Positions 50,768 to 59,471 of a stretch of DNA of 64,000 bases are shown here, piece by piece; the stretch's first letter is position 1; every line of letters begins with the position of its first letter. The position numbers and the translations under genes are program-made. A model generated the notes under the pieces. The model did no database searches, had not been told where the DNA came from, and saw only the letters and a program-made list of their open reading frames with translations. Origin of the DNA: Caballeronia pedi (lineage in GTDB: Bacteria > Pseudomonadota > Gammaproteobacteria > Burkholderiales > Burkholderiaceae); contig NZ_FCOE02000032.1 in assembly GCF_001544915.2 (NCBI RefSeq), positions 26,092 to 90,091 of the forward strand, in the 5' to 3' direction.

Positions 50768-51472
50768 ATGACGCGGCAAAATCGCATCGCGGCGACGGCC
50801 CTCACGATCGACGAACTCTTCGCACAGTCGACATGGTTCGCGAAGCTCGACGAAGCGGCGCAGGCACGCGTGCGCGCGGCCGCATCGGAGCGCTCTGTCG
50901 CCGCTAATCAGGCGCTCGGGCACCACGGCGACAAACAGCATGTCTGGTTCGGCATGCTCGAAGGCCTGATCAAATGGTCGATCACCGCACGCGATGGTCA
51001 GACCGTCACGCTGGGCGGACAATCGGCCGGCAGCTGGTTCGGCGAAGGCACGCTGATTCGAAACAAACCGCGTGAATCCGACCTGATCGCGCTGCGCGAC
51101 AGCCGCGTCGTGCAGATTCCGCGCGCCACGTTCGACTGGCTGCGCGAGCATCAGCCCTCGTTCAACGACTTCCTGCTGCGGCAGGTCAACGAGCGTCTGC
51201 ACTGGTTCATGGGCGCGGTCGTCGCGCATGGGCTGCTCGATACCGACAGTCTCGTTGCACGCGCGCTGGTGGGCATGGTGCAGCCGTTGTCGAATCCGAG
51301 TGGCGCGGCGCATTTGCCGCTGTCCCAGGAAGAACTGGCCAACCTTGCCGCCGTGTCGCGTCAAACGTGCAACAAGGCGATGACCCGCTTCAAGAACGCC
51401 GGCCTCGTGCGCACCGGGTACGGCGGCATCGTCGTGCTGGATGTAGCCGGGCTGGACGCGCTGGCAAGATAG
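50768..51472 (+). CDS. Crp/Fnr-family transcriptional regulator
   Basis: A 234-residue regulator with an N-terminal cyclic-nucleotide-binding-like beta roll (GQTVTLGGQSAGSWFGEGTLI) and a C-terminal winged helix (LPLSQEELANLAAVSRQTCNKAMTRFKNAGLVRT). It has no N-terminal cysteine cluster, so it is not an oxygen-sensing Fnr. The ATG at 50768 follows GGGAGCAC. It starts the rightward series MFS-BKACE-dehydrogenase and lies opposite the thioesterase, so it probably controls this divergent locus. Confidence 0.9.
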   Translation: MTRQNRIAATALTIDELFAQSTWFAKLDEAAQARVRAAASERSVAANQALGHHGDKQHVWFGMLEGLIKWSITARDGQTVTLGGQSAGSWFGEGTLIRNKPRESDLIALRDSRVVQIPRATFDWLREHQPSFNDFLLRQVNERLHWFMGAVVAHGLLDTDSLVARALVGMVQPLSNPSGAAHLPLSQEELANLAAVSRQTCNKAMTRFKNAGLVRTGYGGIVVLDVAGLDALAR

Positions 51473-51570
51473 CGCCTCGGTGTTTACGCTGATCCGAATT
51501 GTCGCGCGATCGACAGTCGTGAACGCGCTCGCTCGAAATAATGCGTGTCATACAAGACCAGGAGACACGC

Positions 51571-52938
51571 ATGATTCGCGCACGTTCGCTGCCCGCCGCA
51601 GCCGCGCTCGTCGGAGGTTCGACGGACCAGATAGTCGAAGACGCCGTTTTCCGCAAGATCAGCTGGCGCATCATGCCGATCGTCCTGATCGCGTATGTGT
51701 TCGCGTTTCTCGATCGCATCAACATCGGCTATGCGCAGCTTCAGATGAAGCAGGACCTCGCCTTCTCCGATGCGGTCTATGGCCTCGGCGCGGGCATTTT
51801 CTTCGTCACGTATCTGCTGTTCGAAGTGCCCAGCAATCTGCTGCTGGAAAGAATCGGCGCACGCCTGTCCTTCCTGCGCATCATGGTGTTGTGGGGACTC
51901 ACGTCGGCGGCGACCGCCTTCGTTAGCGAACCCTGGCAGTTCTACGGCATTCGGCTTTTGCTCGGCATCTTCGAAGCGGGCTTCTTCCCCGGCATCATTC
52001 TGTATCTGACGTACTGGTATCCGAGCCAGCGCCGTGGCCGTGTGACCGGCCTGTTCCTGTTCGGCATGCCGATCACGGGCGTCCTGGGCGGTCCGCTGTC
52101 GGGCACGATCATGAGCGGCATGGAAGGCCTCGGCGGCATGCATGGCTGGCAATGGCTGTTCCTCGTCGAAGGTCTGCCGACCGTTCTGCTGGGGTTCGTG
52201 CTGTATCGCATGCTGCCGGACAAGCCGGCCCGCGCGCCCTGGCTCGACGACACCGAGAAGCGCCTCGTGCAGTCGGTTCTCGATGCCGACCACCGTGGCG
52301 ACGCGAAGTCCGGACATCACGGCAAGCTGGCCGCTGCGCTGGCGGACCCGAAGACCTACATGCTCGCCTTCATCTACTTCTGCTGTGCCTGCGCGGTCTA
52401 CACGCTCACCTTCTGGCTGCCGACGATGATCAAAGGCCTCGGCATCGCCCCGATCGCGACGATCGGCTGGTACACGGCGGTGCCTTATGTCTTCGGTGCG
52501 CTCGGCGTGCTCGTCATCAGCCGCAGTTCGGACCGTCTGAAAGAGCGGCGCTGGCATGTCGGAGGCAGTCTCGTCGTCGGCGCGGTGGCGCTGGCCTCGA
52601 CGTCCTTCCTCGGCTTCGCGGTCGTGCCGGTGATGGCGCTGCTGTGCGTCGCCTCGTTCTTCATCTTCGGCGGCGGATCGCTGTTCTGGTCGATTCCGCC
52701 CACTTATCTTGGCCGCGACGCCGCCGCAGCCGGCATCGCGGTAATCAGCTCGCTCGGCATCCTCGGCGGTTTCGTCAGCCCGACCCTGATCGGCTGGATC
52801 AAAGGCGTGACCGGCAGCATCCAGATCGGGCTGCTGGGTCTGATCGCCCTCGTCATCTGCGGCGGCCTGACGATTCTGCTGGGCCTGCCGAAAAGCGCGG
52901 TTCGCGTGGGATCGGACGATGGCGCCAGCGCGCACTGA
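51571..52938 (+). CDS. MFS transporter, anion:cation symporter type
   Basis: A 455-residue inner-membrane transporter of the ACS family (phthalate/tartrate/glucarate relatives). Typical features are ISWRIMPIVLIAYVFAFLDRINIGYAQLQM at helix 1, LLFEVPSNLLLERIGAR in place of the usual MFS loop, and YPSQRRGRVTGLF. It probably imports an organic anion for the downstream BKACE/dehydrogenase pair. The ATG at 51571 follows CCAGGAGA. If the pathway is for carnitine, an ACS carrier is unusual, which argues for a different, anionic substrate. Confidence 0.9.
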   Translation: MIRARSLPAAAALVGGSTDQIVEDAVFRKISWRIMPIVLIAYVFAFLDRINIGYAQLQMKQDLAFSDAVYGLGAGIFFVTYLLFEVPSNLLLERIGARLSFLRIMVLWGLTSAATAFVSEPWQFYGIRLLLGIFEAGFFPGIILYLTYWYPSQRRGRVTGLFLFGMPITGVLGGPLSGTIMSGMEGLGGMHGWQWLFLVEGLPTVLLGFVLYRMLPDKPARAPWLDDTEKRLVQSVLDADHRGDAKSGHHGKLAAALADPKTYMLAFIYFCCACAVYTLTFWLPTMIKGLGIAPIATIGWYTAVPYVFGALGVLVISRSSDRLKERRWHVGGSLVVGAVALASTSFLGFAVVPVMALLCVASFFIFGGGSLFWSIPPTYLGRDAAAAGIAVISSLGILGGFVSPTLIGWIKGVTGSIQIGLLGLIALVICGGLTILLGLPKSAVRVGSDDGASAH

Positions 52939-52974
52939 TCGAACCGCCCTGACTTATTCTCTGGAGAAGACCGT

Positions 52975-53895
52975 ATGAGCAAGCCCAAAGTCATTGTGAC
53001 CGTCGCGCCGACCGGCGGCATGGCCACTAAGAAGATGAACCCGAACCTGCCGACGCAGCCGCAGGAAATCGCCGACGACACCTACCGCTGCTACAACGCC
53101 GGCGCCAGTGTCGTCGCGATCCACGCGCGGCGGCCCGACGACGAAGCCACGTGCGACCCCGCAATCTACAGCCGCATCAACCGCCTGATCCGCGACAAAT
53201 GCGACATCATCCTGAACAACTCGACAGGCGGTGGCATCAACGGGGACATGGTGCGTGAACTCGACAACGGCCTGTGGGAAATCCAGTGGGAAGAACGTTT
53301 GAAGGGCATGCAGGGGGACGGCGTCGAGATGTGCACGCTCGACGCGCAGACTGTGATCGCCAGCTTCGGCGGCAAGGAAATTCTCGTGGCGACGCCGCCG
53401 TCGCGAATCAGGCAGATCGCCACGATGATGAAGGAGCGCGGCATCAAGCCGGAATGGGAAGTGTTCGGTCTGGCCGATATCGTTCAGGATGTCCAGCGCG
53501 CCATCAACGAAGGACTCGACGATGCACCGCATTTCATCAATATCGTGATCGGCGCGAATGCGTTTCAGGGCGCGTTGCCTTACACGCCGCGCCTGTTGCA
53601 GACGATGGTCGATCACCTGCCACGCAACACGGTCTTCAACGTCAGCGCGATCGGTGCGGCGCAGTTGCCCGCCGCGATGAACTCGCTGCTGCTCGGCGGA
53701 CACGTGCGCGTCGGGCTGGAGGACAATCTGTATTATCGGCACGGCGAACTGGCCACCAACGTGCAACTGGTCGAGCGGCTCGTGCGCCTGGTGCGTGAGA
53801 TGGGATATGAACCGGCGACGCCGGACGAGGCGCGGGAAATCATCGGACTGCGGCCGTTGAATGCAGGCATCGACGCGGCCTGTCTGGAGGGTTAA
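52975..53895 (+). CDS. 3-keto acid cleavage enzyme, BKACE family
   Basis: A 306-residue member of the beta-keto acid cleavage family (formerly DUF849), which reacts a beta-keto acid with acetyl-CoA to give acetoacetate and a new acyl-CoA. The start MSKPKVIVTVAPTGGM holds the family TxAPTGG motif, and the end region HVRVGLEDNLYYRHGE carries the conserved Glu metal ligand. The usual HxHxRD metal motif reads AIHARRPDD, so one of the two histidines appears replaced by Ala. With the next gene it forms a hydroxy-acid oxidation plus cleavage pair, as in carnitine degradation (dehydrocarnitine cleavage). Substrate remains open. Confidence 0.9.
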   Translation: MSKPKVIVTVAPTGGMATKKMNPNLPTQPQEIADDTYRCYNAGASVVAIHARRPDDEATCDPAIYSRINRLIRDKCDIILNNSTGGGINGDMVRELDNGLWEIQWEERLKGMQGDGVEMCTLDAQTVIASFGGKEILVATPPSRIRQIATMMKERGIKPEWEVFGLADIVQDVQRAINEGLDDAPHFINIVIGANAFQGALPYTPRLLQTMVDHLPRNTVFNVSAIGAAQLPAAMNSLLLGGHVRVGLEDNLYYRHGELATNVQLVERLVRLVREMGYEPATPDEAREIIGLRPLNAGIDAACLEG

Positions 53896-53898
53896 AGC

Positions 53899-54831
53899 AT
53901 GACAAACCATGTCGCCATCGTAGGCGCGGGCGTCATCGGCGCGGGATGGGCAACCCACTTCCTGGCGCACGGATTTTCGGTGACGGCTACCGATCCCGGC
54001 GAAGGCGCGCAAACGCGCCTGCGCGAATGGATCGACGACGCCTGGCCCGCAATGGAGCGGCTCGGGTTGGCGAACGGCGCCTCGCGCGACAGGCTGACGT
54101 TCACGAACGATATCGGCGCGGCCGTGCGCGACGCCGATTTCATTCAGGAAAGCGGTCCCGAGCGTGCCGATGTCAAACGCGCGCTGATCGCCGGCATCGA
54201 AGCGGCGGCGAGAGATGACGTGATCATCGCGTCATCGTCGTCGGGGTTGTCGATCAGCGAGATTCAGGCGGGCGCAAAGCATCCGGAACGGATCGTCCTC
54301 GGGCATCCGTTCAATCCGTCGCACATCATTCCTTTAGTCGAGGTCGGCGGCGGGAAACTCACGCGCGCCGAGAACATCGAGAAGGCCATGGCGTTCTATC
54401 TCTCGACGGGCAAGAAAGTGATCCGGATCAATACGGAGGTCAAGGGACATATCGCCAATCGGCTGCAGGTGGCGTTGTGGCAGGAAGCCATCAGTCTGGT
54501 CCAGCGCGGCGTGGCCTCCGTGGAAGATATCGATACGGCCATCGCGTGGGGGCCGGGCCTGCGCTGGGCGCTGCTCGGCCCGTTTCTCAACCTTCACGCT
54601 TCCGGCGGCTCCGGTGGTATCACGCATGTGCTGCGGCATCTGGGGCCGGCGCAGCGCGAATGGTCCAGAGATCTCGGCACGTACCCGGAAACGGACGATT
54701 ACATCGAATCGATTGCGAGCGGCGTCGAGAAGGAATTGCAGCCGCATGATTTCGCGGAAATGCTTCGCCAGCGCGATCGCTTGCTGATCGAGCTGATGGA
54801 AGCGAAGCGCGGTCTCTCGCAGATTCCATGA
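53899..54831 (+). CDS. 3-hydroxyacyl dehydrogenase, L-carnitine dehydrogenase-like
   Basis: A 310-residue NAD-dependent dehydrogenase of the 3-hydroxyacyl-CoA dehydrogenase fold. It has the Rossmann motif VAIVGAGVIGAGWATHFLAHG, DADFIQESGPERADVKR, SSSSGLSISEIQ and the catalytic GHPFNPSHIIPLVEV. The FIQES-PER and HPFNP segments are shared with characterised L-carnitine dehydrogenases. It starts 3 nt after the BKACE stop, so the two are co-translated. It would oxidise the 3-hydroxyl of the imported acid to the 3-keto form used by the BKACE enzyme. Confidence 0.88.
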   Translation: MTNHVAIVGAGVIGAGWATHFLAHGFSVTATDPGEGAQTRLREWIDDAWPAMERLGLANGASRDRLTFTNDIGAAVRDADFIQESGPERADVKRALIAGIEAAARDDVIIASSSSGLSISEIQAGAKHPERIVLGHPFNPSHIIPLVEVGGGKLTRAENIEKAMAFYLSTGKKVIRINTEVKGHIANRLQVALWQEAISLVQRGVASVEDIDTAIAWGPGLRWALLGPFLNLHASGGSGGITHVLRHLGPAQREWSRDLGTYPETDDYIESIASGVEKELQPHDFAEMLRQRDRLLIELMEAKRGLSQIP

Positions 54832-54880
54832 GTGCGCCCAAGGCACTTGGATATCCCGCCACGTGACCTATACTGAAAGC

Positions 54881-54990
54881 GAGCCGCGCGGAAGCCGGCC
54901 CCTGATGCAGAAGCGGACGAGAAATCGTTCATTGGGGCGCGGTAGCGGGGCCACGGAAACGCCTGCGTTTAGCGCGGGCGTTTTCTTTTT
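54881..54990 (+). ncRNA. Candidate small RNA with own promoter and terminator
   Basis: TTGGAT (54847-54852) and TATACT (54869-54874), spaced by 16 nt, form a good sigma-70 promoter just after the dehydrogenase stop, giving a start near 54881. About 75 nt later the stem AAACGCCTGCG / CGCGGGCGTTT with loop TTTAG-like bases is followed by TTTTCTTTTT, a strong intrinsic terminator. The transcript of about 110 nt has no convincing open frame. A regulatory RNA is inferred; leader or attenuator function for the DUF3616 gene is the alternative. Confidence 0.45.
54957..54990 (+). terminator. Intrinsic terminator upstream of the DUF3616 gene
   Basis: An 11-bp GC-rich stem (AAACGCCTGCG at 54957-54967 pairing with 54973-54983, with one G-T pair) and a run TTTTCTTTTT at 54981-54990. 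It ends either the dehydrogenase message or the candidate small RNA. Confidence 0.75.
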
Positions 54991-55037
54991 GCGGTGCCCG
55001 GAACTGCGCGATATCAACATCGAATAGTGCGACGGAC

Positions 55038-56036
55038 ATGAAACGTATTTTGCTTGCGCTGTGTTTCGCGTGCGCGATCAGCGCGTACGCATCGAGCGCC
55101 GTTGCCGATGCGATCACGACTTATCGCGGAATCTGCAACGCATCGGCGGGCATCGATCTCGGCTCGGGTTATTTCATCGTCGCCGATGACGAGATCAATG
55201 CTCTGACCATCTACCGCTACGAAACGCCGAAACACGTCGGCAAAGTCGAACTGAACGTCTATCTGAATGGCCCCGATGGCGGCAAGGGCGAAGCGGACCT
55301 CGAAGGCGCGGCGAGAATCGGCGACACGATTTACTGGATCGCATCGCACGGGCGCAATGCGGACGATGAACTCAAGCCGAAGCGTCATCGGCTGTTCGCG
55401 ACGCGCATCGATCTATCAGGCGCGACGCCCACCGTCGCGATGCCGAACGCCAAACCTTATGGCGGCCTGCTCGAAGCGCTGGCATCGGACAGGCGATTCA
55501 GCGTCCTGACCGAGGCGTCCGAAAAAGGCGCGGAAAAGCCGCGCGGACTCAACATCGAAGGATTAGCCGACACGAAGGACGGCGGCCTGTATATCGGCTT
55601 CAGGAATCCGCTCTCGGAGGCGAACCTGTCAGCGCACGTTCTGAAGCTGAAGAACCCCGATGCGGTCATCAACCGAAATGCGGCGCCCGTGTTCGACGAT
55701 CTCATCCTTCTCGACCTCGGCAAGCGGGGAATTCGCAGCATGGAGCGAGTCGGCGATGAATACTTCATCGTTGCCGGTCCGATCGACGACGGCAAGGCAG
55801 GCCGTCCTGAATCGAGATTCGCGATCTATCGATGGACGGGCGAGCGCAATACGCGACCCGTGTACTGGAAGGACATCGACCCGCCCGACTTTCATGCGGA
55901 GGGACTGTTCGCCATCGCCGGGACGGATCGGCTGTATCTCCTGAGCGACGATGGCGGCAAACGGTCCGTCTGCAAAGCGAAGTCGCACGAAATGTCGGAG
56001 GATAAGACGTTTCGGGGCATGAGCCTGCGCTACTGA
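55038..56036 (+). CDS. Secreted DUF3616 protein
   Basis: A 332-residue exported protein. The signal peptide MKRILLALCFACAISAYASSAVA is cleaved after AVA. The mature protein has DUF3616 landmarks: GIDLGSGYFIVADDEINALTIYR at the start, GEADLEGAARIGDTIYWIASHGRN, NIEGLADTKDGGLYIGFRNPL, and a C-terminal FHAEGLFAIAGTDRLYLLSDDG. The pattern suggests a beta-propeller. Function unknown. It is followed after 7 bp by the convergent DoxX-like gene. Confidence 0.85.
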   Translation: MKRILLALCFACAISAYASSAVADAITTYRGICNASAGIDLGSGYFIVADDEINALTIYRYETPKHVGKVELNVYLNGPDGGKGEADLEGAARIGDTIYWIASHGRNADDELKPKRHRLFATRIDLSGATPTVAMPNAKPYGGLLEALASDRRFSVLTEASEKGAEKPRGLNIEGLADTKDGGLYIGFRNPLSEANLSAHVLKLKNPDAVINRNAAPVFDDLILLDLGKRGIRSMERVGDEYFIVAGPIDDGKAGRPESRFAIYRWTGERNTRPVYWKDIDPPDFHAEGLFAIAGTDRLYLLSDDGGKRSVCKAKSHEMSEDKTFRGMSLRY

Positions 56037-56043
56037 GCCCGTA

Positions 56044-56427
56044 TCAGACCGTCAACGGCAGAAGACGCTTGACGCGCGCATCGCGCAAGTACAGCGCGCC
56101 CCACACCAATGCGCCGAGCACCAGGCTGATGATCTGCGGCGGCGACCCGATCTCGCCGAGCCGAAAATGCGCGCATATCGCGCCGCCGAGAAATCCGGTC
56201 AACAGGATCGCGCCCAGCACGGCGGTTCGCGGAATGGCGAAAAGAATCGTGCAGAACAGCACGATCATGCCGAGCGTGTGCGCAAGGTCGTCGGGAAATC
56301 CAGTCGCGGCGAACTTCGCCTGCATGCTCGATGGAAACGTCAGAATGCTCGCGGCGTCGGCAAGCAACGCCAGCACGACCAATCCGCTGATGATCCGGCC
56401 CGTCCAAAGCAAGGCTTTCTGGCTCAC
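56044..56427 (-). CDS. DoxX-like small membrane protein
   Basis: A 127-residue membrane protein with four hydrophobic helices. It begins MSQKALLWTGRIISGLVVLALLADA, followed by FAATGFPDDLAHTLGMIVLFCTILF and AVLGAILLTGFLGGAICAHFR, the pattern of the DoxX-like family. Such proteins are linked to redox homeostasis at the membrane in some bacteria, but no function is established here. It diverges from the AAA+ gene across 120 bp. Confidence 0.85.
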   Translation of the reverse strand: MSQKALLWTGRIISGLVVLALLADAASILTFPSSMQAKFAATGFPDDLAHTLGMIVLFCTILFAIPRTAVLGAILLTGFLGGAICAHFRLGEIGSPPQIISLVLGALVWGALYLRDARVKRLLPLTV

Positions 56428-56547
56428 TGTCCACTCCTCAAAGGTATTCGGTGAACGCGACGATAAGCGGGCCGAATGAGGTGAAAATTATTCTTGCGAG
56501 ACTTCCTGTATATGTAGTTTGAATATTCTGCGAGAACCGTTTCACCC

Positions 56548-57750
56548 ATGAACGAATCGATTCAAACGCAATCTGCCGGGCTCGCGACGCTCGGCACTTA
56601 CACTCACCCGAGCGATCCAAACGCCGGCACATGGATCGTCAGCCACGCGGACCGGCCGCACGCGTACCGCATCGTGCACCGTTTGCCCGATGGCGCGGCG
56701 CGCGTCGATACGGTCGTCGATCTGGACAACCTTCAGGCGAAGCTGCACAAGTGGCATCGCGAGGGGTTCGTTCAACAGGCAAGCGAAGAGCCTGCGCCGC
56801 GCCCGGAACGTCATCGCTTCATGCAGGCGTTGCGAGCGGCTGCGCAGCGTGACGAAGCGCGTTGCACATCGCCGATGAAAACCACGACGATCGGCTCGGT
56901 GCACATGCCCATTGGCGCGGGCGGGCCACTCGTTCCACCGCTCGATCCCGCCTATCTGTTTTCGGCGCGGTCCGGGAACGTGCTTCGCGACATCGTCGAG
57001 AACAGGCGCATTCTGCTGATCGGGCACACGGGCACGGGCAAGACGAGCCTGATCGAACAGATCGCCGCATGCACGGAGCAAGGCGTGCTGCGCTCGAACA
57101 TGAACGGTCAGACGACCATCGGTGATTTCGTCGGCTTCTGGACCGTCAAGGGCGGCGAGACAATCTGGGTCGATGGCGTGCTTCCAACCGCGATGCGCGA
57201 CGGCCTGTGGCTGATCGTCGATGAAGTGGACTTCGCCGAGCCCGCGATTCTCGCCGTGCTGACCGCGGTGCTGGAGCCGGCGGGCCGCCTTCTTCTGAAA
57301 GAGAAAGGCAACGAGATCGTGACGCCGCATCCGTCGTTCCGGCTCTTCGCGACGGCGAACGCAGTCGGCGCGATGAGCGCGTTTCGTCACCTGTACCAAG
57401 GCGCCAATGTGATGAACGAGGCGTTTCTCGATCGCTGGCGCGTCCATCAGATCGACTATCTGACGCCCGACGATGAAGCGCTCGTGCTCACACGCCGCTT
57501 CGAGAATCGCGTGAGCTCCGGAATGGCGCGCACGCTTGCCTCGGTCGCCGCCGACTGCCGCGAAGCGTTTGCGCGCGAAGACCTGTCGAGCGCGTTCTCC
57601 ACGCGGCGGCTCATCGACTGGACAGCGCTGATGCTGCGCACGGGCGATCCCGAAGCCGCCGCGGGCCCGACGATCTACGCGAAAGTCACCGCCGAAGACG
57701 CCGCGCTGATCCGCAACATCATCCGGCATCATATTGCGCTCGACGGTTGA
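56548..57750 (+). CDS. CobS-like MoxR-type AAA+ ATPase
   Basis: A 400-residue AAA+ protein. The first 110 residues form an uncommon N-terminal extension (TWIVSHADRPHAYRIVHRLP) without a recognised domain. The ATPase core has Walker A GHTGTGKT (Gly159-Thr166), Walker B LWLIVDEVDFAEP (about 220-232), and sensor 1 FRLFATANAVG. The QTTIGDFVGFWTVKGG segment and C-terminal features match CobS, the small ATPase subunit of aerobic cobaltochelatase. There is no cobN or other cobalamin gene nearby. It ends 4 bp before the VWA gene, so the two form a chaperone pair for some other metalloenzyme or complex. Confidence 0.85.
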   Translation: MNESIQTQSAGLATLGTYTHPSDPNAGTWIVSHADRPHAYRIVHRLPDGAARVDTVVDLDNLQAKLHKWHREGFVQQASEEPAPRPERHRFMQALRAAAQRDEARCTSPMKTTTIGSVHMPIGAGGPLVPPLDPAYLFSARSGNVLRDIVENRRILLIGHTGTGKTSLIEQIAACTEQGVLRSNMNGQTTIGDFVGFWTVKGGETIWVDGVLPTAMRDGLWLIVDEVDFAEPAILAVLTAVLEPAGRLLLKEKGNEIVTPHPSFRLFATANAVGAMSAFRHLYQGANVMNEAFLDRWRVHQIDYLTPDDEALVLTRRFENRVSSGMARTLASVAADCREAFAREDLSSAFSTRRLIDWTALMLRTGDPEAAAGPTIYAKVTAEDAALIRNIIRHHIALDG

Positions 57751-57754
57751 CGCG

Positions 57755-59374
57755 ATGAACGACGATGCATCGGAAAGCCTCGCCAGACTCGCGCGCACGC
57801 TTGCGCATCGGCACGACGTGCAAGTGAGATTCGCGTCTGATGGACCGGCGTTGCGCGGCGACGTCATCGTGCTGCCGGGCGATCTCGCCGATGCAGCGAG
57901 CGCGGATGCAGCGATCGGCTATATCGACATGCTTGCCGCGCGCCGCCGTTTCTGCGATCTGAACGCGCTCGCCGAAGCGGATGCAAGCACCGGCTTCGTC
58001 GCGGAGGTGTTGGAGGATCGGCGCGTGTGCGAGCGACTCATCGACGCCTATCCGGGAACGGTATCGTTTCTCTCCGCGATGCGCGCGCAGCGAGAAACGA
58101 ACATACATACACGCTGGCACGATCTGTCATGGCGCGATCGTCTGCGCTGGCGCATCGAGCGCTTGCTGTGGAACGAGCAGCCGTCGGCGATGGAACGCAG
58201 CCCGACGCTCGACGCGGCAGTGAATATCGCGTCGGACGTGCTGCGTGAATCACCCGCGAGCGAGTCGACGCAGGACAGCGTGTGCGTTGCATCGAGACTC
58301 GTCGAACGCGTGCGCGCGCTCTGGGCAGGCGGCATCAACACGATGATGTTCGCCGTCGACAAAGACGATACGCCGGACCTCGAAAGCAGCGCGGATTCGT
58401 CGCTGTCGCCGACGAGCGATCCCTTCGCCGAACCGTCCGATGGCGAAGCTGCACCGCCGCCATCGCAACGCGCGCACATCGGCCGGCCGGTCCGCTCGAT
58501 CCCGATCACGACCGCCTTCGATCGCATCGCCGATCTGACCGGCAAGGGCGATCCGGGCGCCTGGCGCAAGCTGCGCAGCGCCGCTCGCGCGCAGACCGAG
58601 CCGCTGAAGGCGCGCCTCGAACGCGCGCTGAAAGCCGATGAACAGACGCATTGGCGACGCGAGCAGGAACGCGGCGAACTCGACCGGCCATCGCTCGCGC
58701 GGCTCGCGACAGCGCCCGGCTATCGCACGCCGTTTCGCCTGGCGCACATCCGCCCGGGGCGCGATGCCGCCGTGACGCTGCTCATCGACCGCAGCGGTTC
58801 GATGGCGGGCCGCAAGATCGAGCTTGCGCGTCTGTGCGCGGCAGCTATCGGCGATGCGCTCGTGCAACTCGGCTTCGCGGCCGAGATCCTGGGCTACAGT
58901 TCGATCGAAGATCCGGCCATGCGCGATTTTCACGCGCGCTGGCTCGCCGAAGGTCACGCGCCGCACGGCTACAACCGCTTCGTCGAGCGGCTCGATTTCG
59001 AAGTCTACAAGCGCTTCGATTCGGAGAACATGAGCGGCCTCGCGCGTATCGAATGCGGCCACGAAAATCCCGATGGCGAAGCGCTGAGCTGGGCTGCGGA
59101 CCGTCTGCTCGCGCGACGCGCACATCGCCGCATCCTGATGGTTTTGCAGGACGGTTACCCGGCCACCGGCGACGGCGATCCCGCGATTCTGCGTTCGGAC
59201 CTGCGCGCGCGCATCGGCGAGCTGAGCGGGCGCGGCATCGAGCTGATCGGCGTCGGCATTCTCGATGACGCGGTGGAGACGTTCTACCCGAGGAGCATCG
59301 TCGTCGAGCAGATTCAGCAGTTGCCGACGGCCGCATTCGACGCGCTGGGGCAGACCTTGCTCAGCCGTCGCTAG
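57755..59374 (+). CDS. CobT-like von Willebrand factor A domain protein
   Basis: A 539-residue cytoplasmic protein. The N-terminal 200 residues are alpha-helical and acidic; a low-complexity linker (SSADSSLSPTSDPFAEPSDG) precedes the C-terminal VWA domain. The metal-ion-dependent adhesion site is intact, LLIDRSGSMAG with Asp345, Ser347 and Ser349. GEALSWAADRLLARRAHRRILMVLQDG is the characteristic CobT C-terminal motif. It is the partner of the CobS-like ATPase, as in other MoxR-VWA systems that insert metals or remodel complexes. The client is not apparent. Confidence 0.85.
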   Translation: MNDDASESLARLARTLAHRHDVQVRFASDGPALRGDVIVLPGDLADAASADAAIGYIDMLAARRRFCDLNALAEADASTGFVAEVLEDRRVCERLIDAYPGTVSFLSAMRAQRETNIHTRWHDLSWRDRLRWRIERLLWNEQPSAMERSPTLDAAVNIASDVLRESPASESTQDSVCVASRLVERVRALWAGGINTMMFAVDKDDTPDLESSADSSLSPTSDPFAEPSDGEAAPPPSQRAHIGRPVRSIPITTAFDRIADLTGKGDPGAWRKLRSAARAQTEPLKARLERALKADEQTHWRREQERGELDRPSLARLATAPGYRTPFRLAHIRPGRDAAVTLLIDRSGSMAGRKIELARLCAAAIGDALVQLGFAAEILGYSSIEDPAMRDFHARWLAEGHAPHGYNRFVERLDFEVYKRFDSENMSGLARIECGHENPDGEALSWAADRLLARRAHRRILMVLQDGYPATGDGDPAILRSDLRARIGELSGRGIELIGVGILDDAVETFYPRSIVVEQIQQLPTAAFDALGQTLLSRR

Positions 59375-59471
59375 TGGATGACGGCTCGGAGGTGAGCGTT
59401 GCGGGCGATTTCTCCTGGCGTCACGCCGAGCGTGCTCCGCCATGTTCGCCTCGATCGAGGCGCATTGAACT

